From positions 1 through 12,283 of the forward strand of contig CALXGU010000029.1 of NCBI GenBank assembly GCA_944387905.1: a stretch of 12,283 nucleotides of DNA, given 5' to 3'. The notes beneath the pieces were generated by a model, which saw nothing but the letters and a program-made list of their open reading frames with translations, was not told the origin of the DNA and searched no databases. Positions 7,782 to 12,283 of this stretch are shown in pieces. Origin of the DNA: an uncultured Clostridia bacterium. Its GTDB lineage: Bacteria > Bacillota > Clostridia > Oscillospirales > QAKW01. The translations under genes and the position numbers were made by a program. Within the stretch, counting starts at the first letter, position 1, and the number at the start of each line of letters is the position of its first letter.

Positions 7782-9050
7782 TTACTTAAAAATTTCAATT
7801 CCGGGGTATACCGCGCGCTCACCAAGCGCCATTTCTATTTGCAAAAGCCGATTGTACTTTGCAACTCGTTCACTTCTGGCCGGAGCACCTGTTTTAATTT
7901 GTCCGGAGTTCATCGCCACCGCAAGGTCCGCGATGAATGAATCAGCCGTTTCTCCGCTTCTGTGTGAAATTATAGTTTTGTAGCCATTATCTTTTGCCAT
8001 ACGTATGGCTTTCATGGTCTCACTCAAGGTCCCGATTTGGTTGGGCTTTATCAGAATTGCGTTGGCGGCGCCCATTGAGATGCCTTTTTTCAGTCTGGAA
8101 TGATTTGTTACAAACAGATCGTCGCCTACGATTTGAATGCCTGCCCGTGGAGTCAGTTCTGCAAACCCCTCAAAATCATTTTCGCCAAGCGGGTCTTCAG
8201 CTGAAATAATAGGATATTTTGTTTTAAGCTCAAGAATATAGTCCATAAGTTCCTGAGAAGTAAAAAACATATTGCGCTTAGGCAAAAGATACCCGTTTTC
8301 TGTGACCCATTCGCTTGACGCAATATCAAGTGCGATATTGATATCCTGTCCCGGCTTATTCCCGCTTTTCTCTATTGCCTCGATTATAAGCTCGATAGCA
8401 TGCTCGTCGCTGTCCAGATTGGGAGCGAAACCTCCTTCATCACCCACTGCTGTGGCATGGCCTTTTTCGGAAAGTATCTTTTTCAAAGTGTGATAAACTT
8501 CACTGCCCATACGCATAGCGTTTTCAAAACTGTCAGCGCCAGTCGGAACTATCATAAATTCCTGTATGTCTATATTATTTGACGCATGCGCCCCGCCGTT
8601 GAGTATGTTCATCATGGGCACCGGCAGGGTGCAGCAGTTTATTCCTCCCAGATATTCATAAAGCGGTATATCTGCAGAGAAAGATGCTGCGCGCGCTGCC
8701 GCAAGAGATACGGCAAGAATCGCGTTGGCACCGATCTTGGATTTATTTTCAGTGCCGTCTGCGTCGCACATGAGAACATCGATTTCCTCTTGATCAAATA
8801 CCGATTCTCCCTCAAGGACTTTGGAAAGGATAGAATTTATATTGTCCACGGCACGCAAAACGCCTTTGCCCATATAGTCGTCGCCGCCGTCACGCAGCTC
8901 GCATGCCTCATATTGGCCGGTTGAAGCGCCGCTTGGCACCGCTGCCGTTGCCGCGACTCCGCTTGAAAGCATTACCGTAGCTTCTACTGTCGGCGTACCG
9001 CGGCTGTCAAAAATCTGGCGTCCCAGTATTTTTTTTATTGTATCTTCCAT
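7782..9050 (-). CDS. eno: Enolase (phosphopyruvate hydratase)
   Basis: Cytosolic glycolytic enzyme converting 2-phosphoglycerate to phosphoenolpyruvate, Mg2+-dependent. The 422 residues fit the family. Landmarks are DSRGTPTVE (15-23), the flexible loop VPSGASTGQYEA (38-49), catalytic Glu205 in GDEGGFAP, metal ligands Asp242 (ALDIASSEW), Glu285 (SAEDPLGE) and Asp310 (VGDDLF), catalytic Lys335 in ILIKPNQIGTLSET, and SHRSGETADS (362-371). The last motif is normally GETED, so residue 369 is Ala instead of Glu; this is not one of the catalytic residues. Start ATG 9050 follows AGGTGAT three bases upstream (9054-9059). It is transcribed away from the ylbJ pair's terminator and followed 12 bases later by the MGMT-family gene. 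It is not in the common gapA-pgk-tpi-gpm cluster here. Confidence 0.97.
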   Translation of the reverse strand: MEDTIKKILGRQIFDSRGTPTVEATVMLSSGVAATAAVPSGASTGQYEACELRDGGDDYMGKGVLRAVDNINSILSKVLEGESVFDQEEIDVLMCDADGTENKSKIGANAILAVSLAAARAASFSADIPLYEYLGGINCCTLPVPMMNILNGGAHASNNIDIQEFMIVPTGADSFENAMRMGSEVYHTLKKILSEKGHATAVGDEGGFAPNLDSDEHAIELIIEAIEKSGNKPGQDINIALDIASSEWVTENGYLLPKRNMFFTSQELMDYILELKTKYPIISAEDPLGENDFEGFAELTPRAGIQIVGDDLFVTNHSRLKKGISMGAANAILIKPNQIGTLSETMKAIRMAKDNGYKTIISHRSGETADSFIADLAVAMNSGQIKTGAPARSERVAKYNRLLQIEMALGERAVYPGIEIFK

Positions 9051-9070
9051 ATTATCACCTCGTAACTATT

Positions 9071-9097
9071 TTGATAGCATAATATGAAAATATACAA
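9071..9097 (-). promoter_or_regulatory. Possible promoter of eno
   Basis: Minus-strand TTGTAT (9097-9092) and an extended -10-like TGCTATCAA (9079-9071) are 15 bases apart and about 20 bases before the eno start codon. The match is weak and the spacing short. It is listed because eno sits downstream of a terminator and needs its own promoter in this 45-base gap. Confidence 0.25.
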
Positions 9098-9124
9098 AAA
9101 ATCGGCGAAAGATGTTTCGCCGAT
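9096..9124 (-). terminator. Rho-independent terminator after the small Cys4 gene
   Basis: On the minus strand a perfect 10-bp hairpin (9124-9115 paired with 9110-9101, four-base loop) is followed by six T (9101-9096). It overlaps the last base of the preceding stop codon and separates the ylbJ pair from eno. Confidence 0.92.
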
Positions 9125-9333
9125 CAGAATTGAAAGTCTTCTTTGGTATAGGTAATATTTTCTGCCGCTTTTTTCGGCGGTGTTCTTTTGAGCGGGGTAT
9201 ATCTGAATTTTCTGCAGCCGAAGCTTGCTTTTACGATGCCTTTCTTTTTACATATCACATCATCGGTAGATGCTATTTGAGTTCCGTGCTCGCAGTATGC
9301 GCATACGGGAGTAATATCTTTTGAAAAAATCAT
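9124..9333 (-). CDS. Conserved-looking small four-cysteine protein, function unknown
   Basis: A 69-residue protein starting MIFSKDITPVCAYCEHGTQ. Cysteines are at 11, 14, 28 and 40 (C-x2-C-x13-C-x11-C), a spacing that could bind zinc or an iron-sulphur cluster. The second half is basic (KKKGIVKASFGCRKFRYTPLKRTPPKK) and the tail acidic. I recall similar unnamed proteins in many Clostridia with the pattern CAYC...C.KKG...C..F.YDP.KR.P, but no established role. The start at ATG 9333 is chosen because GGTGAT (9338-9343) lies four bases upstream; a longer frame upstream would run into ylbJ with a hydrophobic stretch unlike the rest. It starts one base after the ylbJ stop and its ribosome binding site lies inside the ylbJ 3' end, so the two are translationally close partners. 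No signal peptide or membrane segment. The gene lies directly before a terminator. Confidence 0.85.
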   Translation of the reverse strand: MIFSKDITPVCAYCEHGTQIASTDDVICKKKGIVKASFGCRKFRYTPLKRTPPKKAAENITYTKEDFQF

Positions 9334-9334
9334 T

Positions 9335-10390
9335 TTAATCACCGAAAGTCCGTTTTGTTTTATTATACAACCTGTATTTTGATTTGTCAAAGATATTATA
9401 AATAAAAATAATGCATGCTGCAAGAAAAATAACAAAAAGAACAAATGATATAACGGGCATACGTCCGGTTTGATATACACCCGGTTTAACTGTAATTATC
9501 TCAGACAGACATTTTGCGATTATCGGCATCAAAAGAGTATATATCAATTTTCCGGTTATAAGCGGCCGCACAGGTAGTTTTGATTTTATAACACAGGACA
9601 TACACTGCATTATAACCGATATACCGGAAAAAGCCGTTATTACTGCCGCTGCTATAATTGAGTCCGGGTCGTTAAAATCAAGCATGCAGATGCCTCGTGT
9701 GAGTTCAATAAAGCCAACTACGATAGCCGAGGCCTGTTTCTCAGGTATAAAAAACATAGCTTTGCCTATAGCTGTATGGATATTGAAATCAATAATAAGG
9801 TCTGCGATTATGCCGAAGAAAATTATATACCCGCAGACAAATAAGCAGCTGATAACAGAATTAGTGATGCTTTTGCATGCGGTTTCAGTCATGCTTACAA
9901 CAGAAACGCGAGTAGTTTTGGCATGCGGTTTTTTAAAGCATCTGAAAAAGACGGCACATGCAAAAGCGCAGATTACCTGAGATACAAGCAATATCAATCC
10001 TGCCGTTCTGCTTCGGATGATGCAGACGCCTATAAATGCGACTATATATGCAGGAGAGGCATTTGCTGTACAGCGGAGAAGCGATACGGCTGATTTTTTA
10101 TTTATACACCCGTCTGAGTACAGTTGACAAACATTTCTCACACCGGTAGGGAAACCGGTCACAAGTCCTGTGATAAAAGCTACTGCGGAATAATTAGTGC
10201 CTATTTGAGAAACCGTCGACATAAGGAATTCACACAGTATAAAAAACGGAAACAGCGAGGGGATTACAGAGCTGTAGCACAGTTCCAGACTGTATTTGAC
10301 AGAAGCAATGACTGTTTTGGAATTTAAAGAAAAAATCAGTATGAGCAGTGCCATTATTAAAATTGTCAAAATATTCTTAAACTTTTTCAT
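9335..10390 (-). CDS. ylbJ: YlbJ-like sporulation integral membrane protein (nucleoside-recognition/Gate domain)
   Basis: A polytopic membrane protein of 351 residues, probably required in the mother cell for spore formation like Bacillus YlbJ; substrate unknown. It has an N-terminal membrane segment (about 7-22), then the family motifs SVIPSLFPFFIL (41-52), GFPTGVRNVCQLYSDGCINK (79-98), SLLRCTANASPAY (103-115) and a second-half repeat with FIELTRGI (227-234), with six or more further hydrophobic helices and a basic tail. Somewhat shorter than Bacillus YlbJ (about 400). The ATG at 10390 has no Shine-Dalgarno sequence; an in-frame stop lies three codons upstream, so no earlier start exists. 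It may be leaderless or weakly translated. It runs divergently from yqfC-yqfD, another sporulation pair, and overlaps the ribosome binding site of the small Cys4 gene. Confidence 0.85.
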   Translation of the reverse strand: MKKFKNILTILIMALLILIFSLNSKTVIASVKYSLELCYSSVIPSLFPFFILCEFLMSTVSQIGTNYSAVAFITGLVTGFPTGVRNVCQLYSDGCINKKSAVSLLRCTANASPAYIVAFIGVCIIRSRTAGLILLVSQVICAFACAVFFRCFKKPHAKTTRVSVVSMTETACKSITNSVISCLFVCGYIIFFGIIADLIIDFNIHTAIGKAMFFIPEKQASAIVVGFIELTRGICMLDFNDPDSIIAAAVITAFSGISVIMQCMSCVIKSKLPVRPLITGKLIYTLLMPIIAKCLSEIITVKPGVYQTGRMPVISFVLFVIFLAACIIFIYNIFDKSKYRLYNKTKRTFGD

Positions 10391-10399
10391 GGTAAGTTA

Positions 10400-10427
10400 T
10401 ATGCAATAAAAGCCGGTTTATTGCATA
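10400..10427. repeat. Perfect 11-bp inverted repeat between divergent ylbJ and yqfC
   Basis: Arms TATGCAATAAA (10400-10410) and TTTATTGCATA (10417-10427) flank the six bases AGCCGG. There is no T-run on either side, so it is not a terminator. Each arm ends outwards in GCATA, which resembles the -10 of mother-cell (SigE/SigK-type) promoters: GCATAAATT towards yqfC and GCATATAAC towards ylbJ. It may be an operator, a pair of symmetric divergent promoters, or both. Confidence 0.8.
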
Positions 10428-10451
10428 AATTTGTGTAAAGGAGCGATGTTA

Positions 10452-10733
10452 GTGAAGAATAAAATGAAGAGCTATTCACCTTTGCGTGCGTTTATAAAGG
10501 GAACAGATGAATATGACACATCGATAAAAGAAGCATCGTCGGTAGAGATAATAGGCAACAAGCGTGTTGTCATCGAACAGGTTTCCGGACTACTTGCTTA
10601 TGAGACTGAACGTGTGAGGATAAGCACAAAGGTATACACAATCGCCGTCAGCGGAAGTAAGCTTACGCTCAACAGTTATTCTGACGGTATAATTGTTATC
10701 GACGGTAAAATTAAAGGCGTATGTCTTGAATAA
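10452..10733 (+). CDS. yqfC: Sporulation protein YqfC
   Basis: Small sporulation protein of the YqfC family, predicted to act with YqfD in the mother cell; biochemical role unknown. I place the start at GTG 10452 because AAAGGAG (10437-10443) lies eight bases upstream. ATG 10446 would be only two bases from it, and an earlier TTG at 10431 precedes it. From GTG 10452 the protein is 93 residues, the size of the Bacillus protein. The sequence has the beta-rich pattern VEIIGNKRVVIEQVSGLLAY, then ERVRISTKVYTIAVSGSKL and the ending GIIVIDGKIKGV, typical of a small YabP/YqfC-like beta fold. It is followed 11 bases after its stop by the yqfD start, as in other Firmicutes where yqfC-yqfD-phoH are adjacent. 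It is divergent from ylbJ. Confidence 0.92.
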   Translation: MKNKMKSYSPLRAFIKGTDEYDTSIKEASSVEIIGNKRVVIEQVSGLLAYETERVRISTKVYTIAVSGSKLTLNSYSDGIIVIDGKIKGVCLE

Positions 10734-10744
10734 GGGTGATGATT

Positions 10745-11920
10745 ATGTTAAAATCAATTCAGAGATTTCTGATCGGAACACTGACTGTAAGTGTACGCGG
10801 CAGCGGCAGCGAAAGATTTTTGAATACGGTAAACAAAGAAAAATTCAAAATCTGGGATGTGCGCAAAGATGATTCGGACGGCTTGAAGTTTGAGATTTAC
10901 AGGCATAATTTTAAGCGTTTGCGGCCCGCGGTTTTGAAATCACATGTAAATATACATATCGTAAAACGCTATGGTCTTTTTCACAGTCTGAGAAATTACA
11001 GACACAGATACGGTATAATAGCGGGTATGCTTATAATATCCGCAGGTGTTTACGCTTCATCGTTTTTCATATGGGATGTACGTGTGAGCGGATGCGAGAC
11101 TGTGTCCGTTCAGGAAATACTTACTTTGCTATCGGAAAACGGGTTTTACGCCGGGAAAGCCAAGCGCGGTCTTGATGTAAAGGAAATAGAAAATTCGTTT
11201 TTAAAAAATAATGATAAGATATCGTGGATATCAATAAATATAAAGGGCACTACCGGATATGTTGAAGTCCGGGAAAAGGGCGAGACGCCTGAGCTCATAG
11301 ACTCAAAACAGCCATGCAGTATTTATGCGGCTAGAGACGGTGTGATAGCGTCTGTCGACGCTTATATGGGATACAGCCTTGTAGGCCCCGGCGATACCGT
11401 TACTGCAGGTGATCTTGTGGTGACGGGAAATTATACTGATAAATACGGTCAGGAATATAAGCTTCATTCATATGCGAAAGTGATGGCATACACCACTCAT
11501 TCAAGCGAAGTTACAGTACCGTTTGAAACAACAGAACATGTTCATACAGGGCGGGTAAAGAACAAATACTCTCTCAAACTGTTTGGCTTAAATATCCCTC
11601 TTTATTTCAACAGCAAAATAATATATAATAACTATGATGTGACAAAGTCGCAAAAACAGCTGAGGATAACAGACAGCTTGGCACTGCCGCTGAGTATCAA
11701 TAAGACCACATATACCGAGGTGGATATATGCAAGACAATGAAATCCGAGCAGACAGCACTTCAGGATGCGTATGAACAGCTGAGGGATTTTGAGTATGAT
11801 CTTGTAGGCATAATGGTGCTGGGACGTGAATACGAAGAAACCGTAAACGAGGACTCGGTTACGGTAAAAGTTATATTAAACTGTTATGAAGATATAGGTA
11901 TCACAAAAATAATAGAATGA
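10745..11920 (+). CDS. yqfD: Sporulation protein YqfD
   Basis: Membrane-anchored sporulation protein, family YqfD, probably made in the mother cell; role not known in detail. The chosen start ATG 10745 has GGTGAT (10735-10740) four bases upstream, the same arrangement as eno and the Cys4 gene; GTG 10736 and ATG 10739 are alternatives inside the ribosome binding site. From 10745 it is 391 residues, close to Bacillus YqfD (398). A cytoplasmic N-terminal domain (about 1-88, starting FLIGTLTVSVRGSGSERFLN) is followed by one membrane segment at about 89-110. A long extracytoplasmic part carries WDVRVSGCETVSVQEI (POTRA/FtsQ-like start), WISINIKGTTGYVEVREK, and ARDGVIASVDAYMGYSLVGP. No catalytic site is apparent. 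The phoH start lies 16 bases downstream. Confidence 0.93.
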   Translation: MLKSIQRFLIGTLTVSVRGSGSERFLNTVNKEKFKIWDVRKDDSDGLKFEIYRHNFKRLRPAVLKSHVNIHIVKRYGLFHSLRNYRHRYGIIAGMLIISAGVYASSFFIWDVRVSGCETVSVQEILTLLSENGFYAGKAKRGLDVKEIENSFLKNNDKISWISINIKGTTGYVEVREKGETPELIDSKQPCSIYAARDGVIASVDAYMGYSLVGPGDTVTAGDLVVTGNYTDKYGQEYKLHSYAKVMAYTTHSSEVTVPFETTEHVHTGRVKNKYSLKLFGLNIPLYFNSKIIYNNYDVTKSQKQLRITDSLALPLSINKTTYTEVDICKTMKSEQTALQDAYEQLRDFEYDLVGIMVLGREYEETVNEDSVTVKVILNCYEDIGITKIIE

Positions 11921-11936
11921 AAGCAGGAAACAAAGG

Positions 11937-12236
11937 ATGGAAAAGACCCTGGCGGGAGTAAATATCGAATACCTTTCGGCAGTATTCGGAGCTTTTGATG
12001 AAAACATCGAAATAATAGAAAAGGAATGCGGCGTTAAGATAATCAGCCGTGCCGATATGGTTTCGGTCACAGGAGAAAAGAGCAATGTAGAACACGCGGA
12101 AAGTACGCTTGGCAGCCTTTTTGAAATTGCCAAAACGCGCGATGTGATAGATACGCAGACAGTAAAATATATCATAAGTCTGTCCGGACAGCAGAGCAAG
12201 GAAAGTATAGATAAGGAACGGGAACAGTGTATATGA
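11937..12236 (+). CDS. phoH: PhoH-family ATPase, N-terminal domain, ended by in-frame TGA
   Basis: N-terminal part of a PhoH/PhoL-type protein, whose full form is a cytosolic P-loop ATPase thought to act in RNA metabolism. The 99 residues show the usual front domain: VFGAFDENIEIIEKECGVKI, VSVTGEKSNVEHAESTLGSL and DVIDTQTVKYIISLSG. The P-loop domain would come after the window edge. The frame stops at TGA 12234-12236, but the next codons still read like PhoH (see the following entry), so this is not the natural end. The start ATG 11937 follows AGCAGG (11922-11927). The order yqfC-yqfD-phoH is the conserved one. TGA is a true stop elsewhere here (sigG, yqfD, the Cys4 gene). The TGA may be a nonsense mutation, a base error, or a recoded codon. 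Confidence 0.85.
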   Translation: MEKTLAGVNIEYLSAVFGAFDENIEIIEKECGVKIISRADMVSVTGEKSNVEHAESTLGSLFEIAKTRDVIDTQTVKYIISLSGQQSKESIDKEREQCI

Positions 12237-12283
12237 ATAACATATTACGGCAAACGCATAAAGAACAAGACGATATCACAGAA
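12237..12283 (+). pseudogene. phoH: Same-frame continuation of phoH after the TGA (partial at window edge)
   Basis: The codons directly after the TGA read ITYYGKRIKNKTISQ. This lines up without gaps with the PhoH segment of the form ICITAKGKPIKPKTLGQ that precedes the P-loop: I, T, G, K, I, K, K, T and Q agree. The alignment places the TGA at the position I remember as commonly Cys. An ATG overlapping the stop (12233-12235) opens another frame, MNNILRQTHKEQ, which does not resemble PhoH. Confidence 0.7.

Noticed and set aside
8586..8924. Plus-strand open frames inside eno (for example 8586-8924)
   Set aside because: Antisense to an intact, highly conserved enolase; no family pattern is recognisable.
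10431..10451. TTG 10431 or ATG 10446 as the start of yqfC
   Set aside because: The first precedes the ribosome binding site and the second is two bases from it; GTG 10452 gives correct spacing and the usual 93 residues.
11876..12199. Minus-strand open frame opposite the yqfD end and phoH start
   Set aside because: Low-complexity hydrophobic translation that is a shadow of conserved plus-strand genes.
12237..12283. Selenocysteine recoding of the phoH TGA
   Set aside because: No convincing SECIS-like hairpin is visible in the 47 bases after the codon, and I know of no PhoH selenoprotein; kept only as an option to test.
1..12283. Mobile elements, CRISPR arrays, tRNA/rRNA genes, attachment sites
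   Set aside because: No transposase or integrase motifs, no repeated spacer-like units, and no tRNA- or rRNA-like sequence were found on either strand.

Overview
The window looks like chromosomal DNA of an endospore-forming, low-to-moderate-GC Firmicute of the class Clostridia, probably an Oscillospirales/Ruminococcus-like anaerobe. The reasons are a type III glutamine synthetase, a T-box leader, strong AGGAGG/GGTGAT ribosome binding sites, the forespore sigma factor SigG, the sporulation genes yqfC-yqfD and a YlbJ-like membrane protein. Nothing points to a phage, plasmid, insertion sequence or CRISPR array; this is ordinary core genome with a few odd details.

Positions 35-5803 (+) form a nitrogen-assimilation block: type III glutamine synthetase (glnN), an ammonium transporter fused at its C-terminus to a PII signalling domain, then a T-box leader with an AAC (Asn) specifier in front of a glutamine-hydrolysing asparagine synthetase (asnB), closed by a strong terminator. 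Together they import ammonium, fix it into glutamine and pass the amide to asparagine, with PII sensing and uncharged tRNA-Asn as control inputs. The transporter reading frame is broken by one extra A in an A7 run (2302-2308). The T-box leader has no recognisable terminator hairpin.

Positions 5914-7371 (+) hold sigG and a MecA-like ClpC adaptor, ended by a perfect 14-bp hairpin that can terminate from both sides. Converging on them from the minus strand are enolase (eno) and a short MGMT-family DNA-repair protein (7464-9050), with their own terminator at 7411-7445.

Positions 9096-10390 (-) carry a YlbJ-like sporulation membrane protein followed one base later by a 69-residue four-cysteine protein that I do not recognise functionally, ended by a terminator. 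A 61-bp divergent intergenic region with a perfect 11-bp inverted repeat separates them from yqfC-yqfD-phoH on the plus strand. The phoH frame is cut by an in-frame TGA at 12234-12236, although the PhoH-like sequence continues in the same frame to the window edge.

I see no wholly new system. The points most worth checking are the broken amt and phoH frames, the terminator-less T-box, the small Cys4 protein, and the symmetric divergent promoter region with an apparently leaderless ylbJ.
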